Source of the DNA: Bordetella genomosp. 9 | Lineage (GTDB): Bacteria; Pseudomonadota; Gammaproteobacteria; Burkholderiales; Burkholderiaceae_B | DNA: 64,000 bases | Direction of reading: 5' to 3' | Assembly: GCF_002261425.1 (NCBI RefSeq) | Contig: NZ_NEVJ01000003.1 | Span: 2,480,001 to 2,544,000 of the forward strand | In this document: positions 34,728 through 42,801 of the stretch, piece by piece | How positions within the stretch are numbered: position 1 is the stretch's first letter | Layout: the number at the start of each line of letters is the position of its first letter | The notes under the pieces: generated by a model | Seen by the model: only the letters and a program-made list of their open reading frames with translations | Told to the model about the DNA's origin: nothing | Database searches by the model: none | Made by a program: the position numbers and the translations under genes

Positions 34728-35828
34728 TCAAAGCTCGATGTTGTAGAGCTTCATCGCATTGCCGGCGACCACCTTGAAGCGGTCTTCCGGCGACATGTCG
34801 CCGAGCACGCGCTCGACGTTCTGCGTCGTGTTCGGATAAGGGCACGGCGGGTGCGGGAAATCCGAACCCCACATGATGCGGTCCACGCCGATCTCGGTGC
34901 GCAGCTTGGCAGCCAGCGGATCGTTGATGACGCCGGCGTAGATGTTTTCCTCGATATAGCGACCGGCGGGCTTCTTCTTCAGGTTATCGAAACCGGGGAA
35001 GGTCTCGATACGATTGACGCGGTACTTCAGGATGGGCAGCCAGGACGCGTCGTACTCCGACAGGAACACCTTCAGCCGCGGGAAACGGTCGAAGATCCCG
35101 CCGAAGATGAATTCATTCGCCAGCACGGGCGCGGCTTCCTGGAATAAGTCGAGGAAGCTGGCAGGCACGTTTTCGCGCTCCTTGTCACCGTGGTAGGTGA
35201 ACGGGTCGCGCACCTTGCCCGTGACGATATGCAGGGTGACGGGCAGCCCGGCTTCCTCGGCGGCGGCCCAGAAGCGGTCGTACTTGCGATCGCGGTAGGG
35301 AGCCGCGTCATCCACGGGGCTGGTGCCTATCATCACGCCGCGCGCGCCGCGCTTGATGACTCGGTCCAGTTCCTTGATCGCCCAGTCCACGTCGACGATG
35401 GGGATCATCGCGATGGCGAGCAGGCGCTTCAGGTCCTGCGAACAATATTCCTGGATCCAATCGTTGTAGACCTCGGCGCAGGCATTGCGCGCCGCGTTGT
35501 CCGGCATGCGGGGAATCCACAGTCCCCAGGTCGGGTTGAGGACCTCCGCGGCGATGTGGTCGGAATCCATCAGTTGGAGCCGGTACACCGGATCGGATCC
35601 GGCCTTGGACAGATCCTCCAGCCGGCGGTCCTTGCTATCGGCGGCGACCAGTTCGTCCATCCGCGCGGCCTCGCCGGGACGCCCGAGGTAAAAGAACGAT
35701 CCCTCATGGCCTTCGAAGTTCTTGACGCCGTGGGGCACCTTGTCGCCGAAGCGCTTGCCCAATGCATTGATCCAGAGATCCTGCGGTTCGAAGACGTGGG
35801 AGTCGGCCGAGATGATGAGTTGGTCCAT
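34728..35828 (-). CDS. Amidohydrolase 2 family protein (ACMSD/LigW-like)
   Basis: A 366-residue TIM-barrel hydrolase or decarboxylase. The N-terminus IISADSHVFEPQDLW is the ADSHxxEP form of the metal motif; later landmarks are LHIVTGK, SEYDASWLP and the final GSDFPHPPCPYP with the catalytic Asp. Relatives decarboxylate aromatic acids or hydrolyse amides without redox cofactors. ATG 35828 begins the family domain; the open frame further upstream runs into the permease gene and is not used. AGGG lies 11 bases upstream. A half-site CTGGTATGCC (35832-35841) lies just before the start and full operator site 4 lies 61 bases upstream. Confidence 0.9.
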   Translation of the reverse strand: MDQLIISADSHVFEPQDLWINALGKRFGDKVPHGVKNFEGHEGSFFYLGRPGEAARMDELVAADSKDRRLEDLSKAGSDPVYRLQLMDSDHIAAEVLNPTWGLWIPRMPDNAARNACAEVYNDWIQEYCSQDLKRLLAIAMIPIVDVDWAIKELDRVIKRGARGVMIGTSPVDDAAPYRDRKYDRFWAAAEEAGLPVTLHIVTGKVRDPFTYHGDKERENVPASFLDLFQEAAPVLANEFIFGGIFDRFPRLKVFLSEYDASWLPILKYRVNRIETFPGFDNLKKKPAGRYIEENIYAGVINDPLAAKLRTEIGVDRIMWGSDFPHPPCPYPNTTQNVERVLGDMSPEDRFKVVAGNAMKLYNIEL

Positions 35829-35888
35829 GGTCTGGTATGCCCTGTTCAGTGGTGGTACGCGAGTGGAACACCACGAATTATATGCCTT

Positions 35889-35902
35889 ATTGGTATGCCA
35901 AT
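35889..35902. promoter_or_regulatory. Palindrome ATTGGTATGCCAAT, proposed GntR operator (site 4)
   Basis: An exact copy of site 1, between the end of the ABC permease gene and the start of the amidohydrolase pair, where a new leftward promoter is expected. A partial copy (CTGGTATGCC) lies at 35832-35841. Confidence 0.75.
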
Positions 35903-35905
35903 CAA

Positions 35906-36736
35906 CTATGCCTTTGTTCCGATGAATCTTTCCATCCCGATGGTCCGCTCGACCAGCCATACACCACCGATCGCCATCAGGATGAGCAGCGTCGACACCG
36001 CGGATACGGTCGGGTCCAGGTTGAATTCCATGTATTGGTAGATCGCGATCGGCAGCGTGCCGGTGCCCGGCGCGATCAGGAATATCGTCATGGCGAAATC
36101 GTCGAACGACATGACGAAGGCGAACAGCGCGCCGGCGAACAGGCCCGGCCGTATCAGCGGCAGGGTCACATGGCGGAAGGCGTCCCAAGGACGCGCGCGC
36201 AGGCTGGCCGCCGCATCGTCCATCTGCCTGTCGTAACGGCGCAGCGCCGCCAGGACGGAACGGAAGCTGTAGGGAAACGTGATGATCACGTGCCCGAGCG
36301 CGATGGCCGCGTAGCCCGGCCCCAGGCCGACGCGGTTGATGAAAGCGAGCAGCGCCAGTCCCGTCACGACCAGCGGCAGCAGGATGGGCGACATCAGGAG
36401 CGGTTCCAGCACGGGCGACAGGCGCAACCGGTATTTCCACATCCCGTAGGCAGCCAGCGTTCCGGTCAGCACGGATACAGGCGTGACGATGGCCGCGATG
36501 CCCAGGCTGGCGAGAAAGCTGGACGTGAACTCGTCCCGGGCGAAGATGTTGGCGTACCAGCGCAGCGAAAGCTCGGTGGGCGGGATGGTGGTGTACGCGT
36601 GCGCGCCGAATGAAGAAACCACCACCAGCAGGATAGGCGCGAGCAGCAACAGCAGCGCGCTCGCGCGCAGGGCCCAGACCACGGAAAAGCCGGCCGGCCG
36701 CCTGAGCCGGCGGAAGCCGTCAAGATGTCCGCGCAT
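35906..36736 (-). CDS. ABC importer permease, PotC type
   Basis: A 276-residue permease with about six membrane segments, beginning after a short basic leader. The EAA loop (DDAAASLRARPWDAFRHVTLPLIRPGLFAG) is typical of PotC/ModB-like subunits. AAGGAG precedes ATG 36736, and the gene overlaps the upstream permease gene by 17 bases. With the adjacent PotB- and PotA-type genes it forms an importer for polyamine-like or other small polar substrates. Confidence 0.92.
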   Translation of the reverse strand: MRGHLDGFRRLRRPAGFSVVWALRASALLLLLAPILLVVVSSFGAHAYTTIPPTELSLRWYANIFARDEFTSSFLASLGIAAIVTPVSVLTGTLAAYGMWKYRLRLSPVLEPLLMSPILLPLVVTGLALLAFINRVGLGPGYAAIALGHVIITFPYSFRSVLAALRRYDRQMDDAAASLRARPWDAFRHVTLPLIRPGLFAGALFAFVMSFDDFAMTIFLIAPGTGTLPIAIYQYMEFNLDPTVSAVSTLLILMAIGGVWLVERTIGMERFIGTKA

Positions 36737-37661
36737 GTTGTCTCCTTGTCAGCCGGCCGGCGACATACAGGCAGGCCATCGTGAACAGCAGGGCCAGCGC
36801 GCTCAAGGCCGCCGCGACGGGCATGCCGCCACCGTACATCGCGCGATCGTAGATGGCGTTGGCGATCATGCGGACGGCGCCGCCACCCAGCAACAGGGGC
36901 GTGGCGAACGCGGTACCCGCCAGTACGAACGCCAGCGTCCCGGCCGCCGCGATGCCGGGCATCAGCAGCGGCAGCGTCACACGGAAGAACGTCGAGACTT
37001 CGTCGGCGCCCAGGTTCTGCGCGGCTTCCTCCAGCGTGCGGTCATGGCGGCGAAAGCCCGCGGCCAAGGTGAAGATGACGAACGGCAGCACGAAGTAAAC
37101 CAGGCCTGTCGCCACGCTGGCTTCATTGCGGATCAGCGGCAGGAAGTCGTTTTCCGGCAGGATGCCCAGGCCGTGCAGCAGGCGGTTGATCAGGCCGGTA
37201 TTCCCCAGCACCAGGGTGAGCGCATAGAGTCGTACGACCAGGCTGGTCATGAAGGGGATCGCCACGAGCATGATCAGCGCCGTGCGCAATCGCGCGCTGG
37301 GGCTGCGTACGATCCAGTACGCGACCGGCAGCCCCAGGGCCAGGCTGCCCAGCGTGGCGATGGCAGACAGGCGGAAAGTGGTCCAGATCGCGGCCAGGTA
37401 GAGAGGATTCGACAACGCTTGCGCGTAGACCCGCAACGTCGGCCCACCGCTCAGCTCGCCGCCCATGGTCCCCTGGGCATACAGGCTGAAGGCCAGCAGC
37501 GCGGCGATCGCGGCGACGAATATGGCGAATATCGCCAGCGCTGGCAGCACCAGCAGCCATCCGCGCCAAGCCCAGGGCCTCGCGGCCTTGCCCGCTCCCG
37601 CTGGCGTACGGGTGGCGCGTGGCGCCGTGCGGGCCGCGGCGGTGTGTCCCGGCGGCGTCAT
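36720..37661 (-). CDS. ABC importer permease, PotB type
   Basis: A 313-residue permease. A Pro/Ala/Arg-rich cytoplasmic start is followed by WRGWLLVLPALAIFAIFVAAIAALL and five further segments; the EAA loop is LEEAAQNLGADEVSTFFRVTLPLLMPG. ATG 37661 overlaps the ATPase stop (ATGA). It pairs with the PotC-type subunit. Confidence 0.92.
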   Translation of the reverse strand: MTPPGHTAAARTAPRATRTPAGAGKAARPWAWRGWLLVLPALAIFAIFVAAIAALLAFSLYAQGTMGGELSGGPTLRVYAQALSNPLYLAAIWTTFRLSAIATLGSLALGLPVAYWIVRSPSARLRTALIMLVAIPFMTSLVVRLYALTLVLGNTGLINRLLHGLGILPENDFLPLIRNEASVATGLVYFVLPFVIFTLAAGFRRHDRTLEEAAQNLGADEVSTFFRVTLPLLMPGIAAAGTLAFVLAGTAFATPLLLGGGAVRMIANAIYDRAMYGGGMPVAAALSALALLFTMACLYVAGRLTRRQHARTS

Positions 37662-38791
37662 GGACGCACCACCTGGACGGCATGACAGGGCCACTGCAGG
37701 ACGACACGCTCTCCCAACGGGAATTCTTCGACGTCCGCACCGACGGGCTGCCGCGCCATCAGCTCGCAGGCGCCCACGTCCACGCGAAGCTCCAGATGCG
37801 AGCCCATATAACAGCGGTGGACGATCCGACCGGTCACATGGGACACGGGTTCGCCATCGCCAGGTAGCGCGGCCGCGCGCAACACGCATATGCTTTCAGG
37901 CCGGATAAGCAGCAGGGCAGCCCGTTCGATTTCCGCCGCGCCGGCCCGGACCGGAATCGCCTGCCCCCAACAGGTCTTGAACACGGGCAGGCCATCGCGT
38001 ACGCCGACATATTCGGCGGGCACGATGTTCGCGGCGCCGACGAAACCGGCCACGAACTGGTCGACGGGGTGCAGATAGATCTCTCCCGGCGTGCCGATCT
38101 GTCGTATCCCGCCTTCCGCCATGACGATGACGCGGTCGGACATGGCCAGCGCTTCGTCCTGGCTGTGCGTCACCGACACCGCGGTCACGCACAGCTTCTT
38201 CAGCAACGCGGTCAGTTCCACCCGCATCTCGGCGCGCAGGCGGGCGTCCAGGTTGGACATGGGCTCGTCCAGCAGGAGCAGCGATGGCCGCATCGCCAGC
38301 GCCCGTGCGATGGCAACGCGCTGCTGCTGTCCGCCCGACAGTTCGTGCGGATAACGAGCGGCGTACTGGCTCAGCCGCACATGGGACAGTGACTCCTGGA
38401 TACGCGCTTCGATCTCGCCGGCGGACACGCGCGTCATGCGCGGCCCGAACGCCAGGTTTTCCGCGACGGTCATGTGAGGGAACAGCGCGTAGTTCTGGAA
38501 TACCAGCCCCACGTCGCGCCGATATGGCGGAACGTCCTTCATCGACTCGCCCTGCAGGCGGATCTCGCCCCGGCTGGCCGGCACGAAGCCCGCGATGGTC
38601 CGCAGCAGCGACGTCTTGCCGCTACCGCTGGGTCCCAGCAGGGTGATGAACTCGCCTCGATGGACGGTGAAAGTCGCGTCCGAAACGATGGTGGCGTGTC
38701 CGTAGCGGATATCCACGTCTCGAACGCTGAGCACTTCGTCGCGCGCAGGCGCGGCGGCAGCCGGCCCTGTCGCTAGGACAGCCGTTGTCAT
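37658..38791 (-). CDS. ABC importer ATPase, PotA type with TOBE domain
   Basis: A 377-residue ATPase: Walker A GPSGSGKTS, signature ELSGGQQQR, Walker B LLLLDEPMSNLDA and switch His in VTHSQDEA, then a C-terminal TOBE-like regulatory domain (about 270-377). It energises the PotB/PotC-type permeases encoded next to it. AAGGGG lies nine bases before ATG 38791. It opens the leftward transporter operon, and operator site 5 lies 31 bases before the start. No receptor gene is in this operon; the one at 28381 is the likeliest partner. Confidence 0.93.
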   Translation of the reverse strand: MTTAVLATGPAAAAPARDEVLSVRDVDIRYGHATIVSDATFTVHRGEFITLLGPSGSGKTSLLRTIAGFVPASRGEIRLQGESMKDVPPYRRDVGLVFQNYALFPHMTVAENLAFGPRMTRVSAGEIEARIQESLSHVRLSQYAARYPHELSGGQQQRVAIARALAMRPSLLLLDEPMSNLDARLRAEMRVELTALLKKLCVTAVSVTHSQDEALAMSDRVIVMAEGGIRQIGTPGEIYLHPVDQFVAGFVGAANIVPAEYVGVRDGLPVFKTCWGQAIPVRAGAAEIERAALLLIRPESICVLRAAALPGDGEPVSHVTGRIVHRCYMGSHLELRVDVGACELMARQPVGADVEEFPLGERVVLQWPCHAVQVVRP

Positions 38792-38822
38792 GGTCACTAC
38801 CCCTTGGGATTTGGCATCCGGT

Positions 38823-38836
38823 ATTGGTATGCCTTT
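38823..38836. promoter_or_regulatory. Partial palindrome ATTGGTATGCCTTT, proposed GntR operator (site 5)
   Basis: It matches ATTGGTATGCC exactly and then diverges, so the right half is weak. It sits upstream of the ABC importer operon beside an AT-rich TTTTATATAT stretch (38834-38842) that could be the promoter -10 region. Confidence 0.6.
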
Positions 38837-38885
38837 TATATATCCCAGTTGGCGTGGCCATGTCAACGGTACAGTGTTGCGCCGC

Positions 38886-39956
38886 TCAAGCGGCCTGCGT
38901 CTCCAGCACCGGATAATCCGTGTACCCCACCGGGCTGCAGTGATCCAGGTCGTAGATCGTCGCGTTGTCCAGCGCATTCAAAGGCGCGTTGCGGCGCAGC
39001 CTTTCGACCAGGTCGGGGTTGGCGATGTAGGCCTTGCCGAACGACACCGCATCAGCCACGCCGCGCGCGACGACGTCGGCCGCCGATGCCGCGTCGAACC
39101 CGTCGTTGGCGATGCACACGCCGCCGAACTCGCGCTTCAGCATCGAGAACAAGGCGCCCTCGCCCTGCGTTTCACGAATGAACAGGAAGCCCAGCTTGCG
39201 CTCGCCCATGGCGCGCGCCACATGGCCGAAGGTGGCCGCCGGGTCGCTGTCGCGCATCGAATACGACGGCGAACGCGGCGCCAGATGCAGGCCCACGCGA
39301 TTCGGCGCCCACACTTCGAGCACCGCATCGATGACTTCGATCATCAGGCGCGCACGGTTTTCGACGCTGCCGCCATAGGCGTCCGTGCGGTGGTTCGTGC
39401 CGTCCTGCAGGAACTGGTCCAGCAGATAGCCATTGGCCCCATGGATCGTGATGCCATCGAAACCGGCCGCCTTGGCATTGCGCGCGCCTTGCCGGAACGC
39501 GTCGATGATGCCGGGGATTTCATCCAGCGCGAGCGCGCGCGGCACCGGGTAGGGTTGCTTGGGCCGCAACAGGCTGACGTGCCCTTCGGGCGCGATGGCG
39601 CTGGGCGCCACCGGCTGGCGGCCTTGCAACAGCAAGGGATGCGAAATCCGCCCGACGTGCCACAGCTGCGCGGCGATCCGGCCGCCCGCGCCGTGCACCG
39701 CGTCGGTCACCCGCCGCCAGCCCGCGGTCTGGGCCTGGCTCCAGATGCCGGGTACGTGCTGGTAGCCGACGCCGTCATCCCGGACGGGCGTGCCCTCGGT
39801 GATGATCAGGCCGGCGGACGCGCGCTGCACGTAGTGCTCGGCCATCAGGTCGTTCGCCACGTTGTCGGGCGCGCGCAGGCGCGTCAGCGGCGCCATCACG
39901 ATACGGTTGGGCAGGTGCAGGTCGCCTATGGAAAGGGGGTCGAAAAGCGTCGTCAT
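38886..39956 (-). CDS. Old Yellow Enzyme-type alkene reductase (NemA-like)
   Basis: A 356-residue FMN-dependent ene-reductase. It starts LFDPLSIGDLHLPNRIVMAPLTRLRA, has the substrate/flavin residues in HGANGYLLDQFL and the NHRTDAYGGSVENRARL signature, and ends with FGKAYIANPDLVERL. Such enzymes reduce activated C=C bonds and nitro compounds using NADPH. GGGAT precedes ATG 39956. It is divergent from an HxlR-family regulator gene, the usual partner of quinone- or electrophile-responsive OYE genes. Confidence 0.94.
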   Translation of the reverse strand: MTTLFDPLSIGDLHLPNRIVMAPLTRLRAPDNVANDLMAEHYVQRASAGLIITEGTPVRDDGVGYQHVPGIWSQAQTAGWRRVTDAVHGAGGRIAAQLWHVGRISHPLLLQGRQPVAPSAIAPEGHVSLLRPKQPYPVPRALALDEIPGIIDAFRQGARNAKAAGFDGITIHGANGYLLDQFLQDGTNHRTDAYGGSVENRARLMIEVIDAVLEVWAPNRVGLHLAPRSPSYSMRDSDPAATFGHVARAMGERKLGFLFIRETQGEGALFSMLKREFGGVCIANDGFDAASAADVVARGVADAVSFGKAYIANPDLVERLRRNAPLNALDNATIYDLDHCSPVGYTDYPVLETQAA

Positions 39957-40054
39957 GGTGCCATCCCGGATGTGTGCGGCCCCAGTCCTGGCCGGGCGCC
40001 GCTGGAGCAGGCGGCCCGGGTATCCGGACCAATGCCCCTCGTTGTTTAATAATG

Positions 40055-40084
40055 AAACCATGGCGATCATACGCAGCATGGTTT
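40055..40084. promoter_or_regulatory. Inverted repeat AAACCATG-N14-CATGGTTT, candidate HxlR operator
   Basis: Perfect 8-base arms (40055-40062 and 40077-40084) lie between the divergent OYE and HxlR genes, in an AT-rich patch. Position and symmetry fit a dimeric regulator that controls both genes. Confidence 0.55.
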
Positions 40085-40117
40085 AAAATTGCAACCCTAA
40101 GATCTCGAGAGGCCGAA

Positions 40118-40444
40118 ATGCAACGCAAGCGCCTGGGCGAAGACCCCTGCCCCATCGCCCGATCGCTGGACGTGATCGGCGATTGGTGGAGCCTGCTGAT
40201 CGTGCGTGAAGCCATGCAGGGCACCTGCCGCTTCAGCGATTTCCAGCAGCATCTGGGGTTGGCGAAGAACATACTGAGCATGCGCCTGCGCAAACTGGTC
40301 GAACAGGGCGTGCTGGAGACGCGGCCATCCGCCGAACGCGGCGACCACAAGGAATATCACCTGACCGCGAAAGGCCGCGGACTCGATCCCGTGCTGCGGG
40401 CCTTGTACGCCTGGGGCAAGGAACACCTGTTCGCCGAGGCGTGA
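40118..40444 (+). CDS. HxlR-family transcriptional regulator
   Basis: A 108-residue winged-HTH protein. It has the family start DPCPIARSLDVIGDWWSLLIVREAMQG with the redox-type Cys in CPIA, then FSDFQQHLGLAKNILSMRLRKLVEQGVLE and the wing HKEYHLTAKGRGL. GAGAGG precedes ATG 40118. HxlR/QorR/YodB relatives sense electrophiles or quinones through that N-terminal cysteine. It is divergent from the Old Yellow Enzyme, its probable target. Confidence 0.93.
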   Translation: MQRKRLGEDPCPIARSLDVIGDWWSLLIVREAMQGTCRFSDFQQHLGLAKNILSMRLRKLVEQGVLETRPSAERGDHKEYHLTAKGRGLDPVLRALYAWGKEHLFAEA

Positions 40445-40459
40445 AGGCCCGCCCCGGCG

Positions 40460-40888
40460 TCAGCGCGCGCGCCTGTCCAGGCTGTAGGCGCCGGCGCCGT
40501 TCAGCACCAGCTGCAGCAGGCCGCCGGCGATGGCCAGGTTCTTCAGGAAGTTGACCTGCTGGTTGGCATCGCCCCAGGCGCTGTGGAACGCCAGCGCGGT
40601 GACGACCGTGAACACGGCCATCACGGCGGCGACCAGCCGGGTGCGGTAGCCGACGATCAACAGAACGCCGCCGCCCAGTTCCACCAACAGGGCCACGGCA
40701 TACGCGATCGTCGGCAGCGGCAGGCCCGCGGCCGTGATGTACGCGATGGTGCCGGCGGGGGCGGCCAGCTTGCCGATACCGGCGATCAGGAACAGCGCGG
40801 CCAACAGCACACGGCTGATCAGCGCGCCTGGGCCGCCGCTGCGGGCGTAAGGGATGGCGGGTTCGTTGTAGGCAGTCTGAGTGGTCAC
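40460..40888 (-). CDS. DoxX-family membrane protein
   Basis: A 142-residue inner-membrane protein with four hydrophobic segments (ALISRVLLAALFLIAGIGKL; IAYAVALLVELGGGVLLIVG; LVAAVMAVFTVVTALAF; NLAIAGGLLQLVL). DoxX-like proteins are linked to quinone or thiol redox. GTG 40888 has GGGGAGAACC before it, which decides it over a longer frame beginning at 40978. It is convergent with the HxlR gene and divergent from a LysR gene that probably controls it. Confidence 0.88.
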   Translation of the reverse strand: MTTQTAYNEPAIPYARSGGPGALISRVLLAALFLIAGIGKLAAPAGTIAYITAAGLPLPTIAYAVALLVELGGGVLLIVGYRTRLVAAVMAVFTVVTALAFHSAWGDANQQVNFLKNLAIAGGLLQLVLNGAGAYSLDRRAR

Positions 40889-40995
40889 GAGGTTCTCCCC
40901 AGGAGAAAAGATGAAGATGGCGCAGCATAGGGTGTTGCCTCCCATCTTCGGAAGCCCATATATTTCGATCCTATCCATCCAAAATATCGATACCT

Positions 40996-41919
40996 ATGCT
41001 CGAAGCGATCTCGCTGGACCAATTGCGCATCTTCGTCGCGGCCGCGGAAGCCGGGAGTTTTTCCGCGGCGGGGCGGCAACTGCGCCGCGCGCAGTCGGTG
41101 GTCAGCCACACGCTGGCGAACCTGGAGACGCAGACCGGCGTCAGGCTGTTCGATCGCGGCGGCCGTTATCCGGTGCTGACGGAAGCGGGACACGCGCTGC
41201 TGCGGGAAGCGCGCGCCGTCCTGAACGGGATGAACGCATTCAAGGCCAAGGCCAAATCGATGGCGGAGGGCCTGGAGCCGGAGCTGACGGTGGTGATCGA
41301 CGTCATGTATCCCATGCAGGCACTGACCAAGGCCGTGGGCAAATTCCACGAAGCCTTTCCGCACACGCCATTGCGCCTGTACGTCGAGGCGCTGGGCGGA
41401 TTGGTCAAACCGGTGCTGGACGGCACCTGCGCCCTGGGGGCGGTCGGCTCGCTGCCGACCATCCCCGATAGCCTGGCGACCGAGGCGCTGCTGGACGTTC
41501 CCATGGTGAAGGTGGTGGCGCCCACGCATCCGCTGGCGTCGTTCGATGGCGAACTGACGCGCCAGGAACTGGCGCGTCACGTGCAGCTGGTGCTGACCGA
41601 TCGCACCGACCTGACGGCCGGCAATCACTACGGGGTGTTCTCGCCGTCGACCTGGCGGCTGGCCGATATGGGCGCCAAGCACGCTTTCCTGTGCGCCGGC
41701 TTCGGCTGGGGCCATATGCCGCTGGCCATGGTGCAGGGCCAGCTGCGCAGCGGGGAACTGGTGGCGCTGACCCGCGTCAGCCCCGAATGCCACGTGCCGC
41801 CCATCACCGTCTACGCGGTGTATTGCCACGACAGGCCGCCCGGGCCGGCAGGCCGCTGGTTCGTGGAGCAGCTCAAGGACGGCAGCCGCGCCTGCCCGAC
41901 GACGCTGGAAAGCGCCTAG
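40996..41919 (+). CDS. LysR-family transcriptional regulator
   Basis: A 307-residue LysR regulator: HTH at residues 5-64 (LDQLRIFVAAAEAGSFSAAGRQLRRAQSVVSHTL), then an effector domain starting ELTVVIDVMYPM. It is divergent from the DoxX gene across a 107-base spacer holding AT-rich near-repeats (TATATTTCGAT and AAATATCGAT around 40960-40990). The likely target is the DoxX gene. ATG 40996 has no clear ribosome site. Confidence 0.9.
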   Translation: MLEAISLDQLRIFVAAAEAGSFSAAGRQLRRAQSVVSHTLANLETQTGVRLFDRGGRYPVLTEAGHALLREARAVLNGMNAFKAKAKSMAEGLEPELTVVIDVMYPMQALTKAVGKFHEAFPHTPLRLYVEALGGLVKPVLDGTCALGAVGSLPTIPDSLATEALLDVPMVKVVAPTHPLASFDGELTRQELARHVQLVLTDRTDLTAGNHYGVFSPSTWRLADMGAKHAFLCAGFGWGHMPLAMVQGQLRSGELVALTRVSPECHVPPITVYAVYCHDRPPGPAGRWFVEQLKDGSRACPTTLESA

Positions 41920-41933
41920 CCGGGGCCCCGGCA

Positions 41934-41963
41934 GGCGGGGGCCGTCACTCCGTCGGCCCCGCC
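41934..41963. terminator. GC-rich hairpin between convergent LysR and binding-protein genes
   Basis: GGCGGGGGCC (41934-41943) pairs with GGCCCCGCC (41955-41963), one G bulged. It is a shared terminator candidate for both convergent genes. Confidence 0.55.
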
Positions 41964-41979
41964 TCTCGGTCCTGACGCT

Positions 41980-42765
41980 TTACTTCTTCTTGACCGGATC
42001 CAGGCCGGTCTGCTTCACCACCGGCTGGGCCTTGGCGGACGCCAGGAATTTCAGCAGCTCGGCGGCTTCCTTCTGGTGGGTGGAGCTGACCGGCACGCCG
42101 CCGGCGAAGCGGGTAATGGACTGCACCGACGCCGGCACTTTGCCGACGAAGGTCACGCCCGGCACGGGCAACAGTTCGGCGACCTGCTGGAAGCCGACCT
42201 CATACGTGCCGTCCGCCACCTTCGACGCCACCGGGATCTTGGGCACCATGGTGGCCTTGGACTTGACCTGATCCTCGATGCCCAGCTTCTTGAACATTTC
42301 CTTTTCGATGTACACGCCGCTGGCGCTATCGGAATAGGCGATGGACTTGGCGTTCAGCAGGGTCTTCTTCAAGCCGGCGATGGTGGAAATGTCGGGCTTG
42401 GGCTGCCCTTGCTTCACCACCATGCCGATGGGCGAATCAGCCAGCTCGACGCGCGAGGACTTGTTCACCTCGCCCTGCTTGATGAGATCGTCCAGCGCGT
42501 AGCCGACCATGATCACGACGTCGGCCGGCTCCTTGCGCGCCAGGCGGTTGGGGATCGCTTCCGGCGACTTGCCCATGGACGGGCCGTGTTCGGTGACCAG
42601 CGTATTGCCGGTGGCCTTGGTGAATTCCGGGCCCAGCTTGTCGTAGGCGGCGGAAAAGCCGCCCGAGATCAGGACGTGCAGCTCGGCGGCCTGGACGGGC
42701 GCATAGGCCGCGGACGCGGCCAGCAGGGAACCCGCCAGGGCCAGGGTGCGTAGGGAAGTTTTCAT
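41980..42765 (-). CDS. ModA-like periplasmic substrate-binding protein
   Basis: A 261-residue periplasmic protein of the molybdate-binding-like family. The signal peptide is residues 1-26 (ending APVQA), then AELHVLISGGFSAAYDKLGPEFTKATGNTL, a Gly-Gly-Phe opening close to ModA, and SDSASGVYIEKEMFKKLGI. GAGGAGACT precedes ATG 42765. No ABC permease or ATPase accompanies it; it follows an MFS symporter gene by 36 bases, so it may feed or regulate that carrier. An organic anion is a more likely ligand than molybdate, by context only. Confidence 0.85.
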   Translation of the reverse strand: MKTSLRTLALAGSLLAASAAYAPVQAAELHVLISGGFSAAYDKLGPEFTKATGNTLVTEHGPSMGKSPEAIPNRLARKEPADVVIMVGYALDDLIKQGEVNKSSRVELADSPIGMVVKQGQPKPDISTIAGLKKTLLNAKSIAYSDSASGVYIEKEMFKKLGIEDQVKSKATMVPKIPVASKVADGTYEVGFQQVAELLPVPGVTFVGKVPASVQSITRFAGGVPVSSTHQKEAAELLKFLASAKAQPVVKQTGLDPVKKK

Positions 42766-42801
42766 AGTCTCCTCGGTAGCCGAGAGTTGAAGAAATCGTG
42801 A

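Noticed and set aside
34728..36440. Fusion of the amidohydrolase with an upstream permease-like segment
   Set aside because: The upstream part is an out-of-frame shadow of the PotC-type gene; ATG 35828 starts the family domain.
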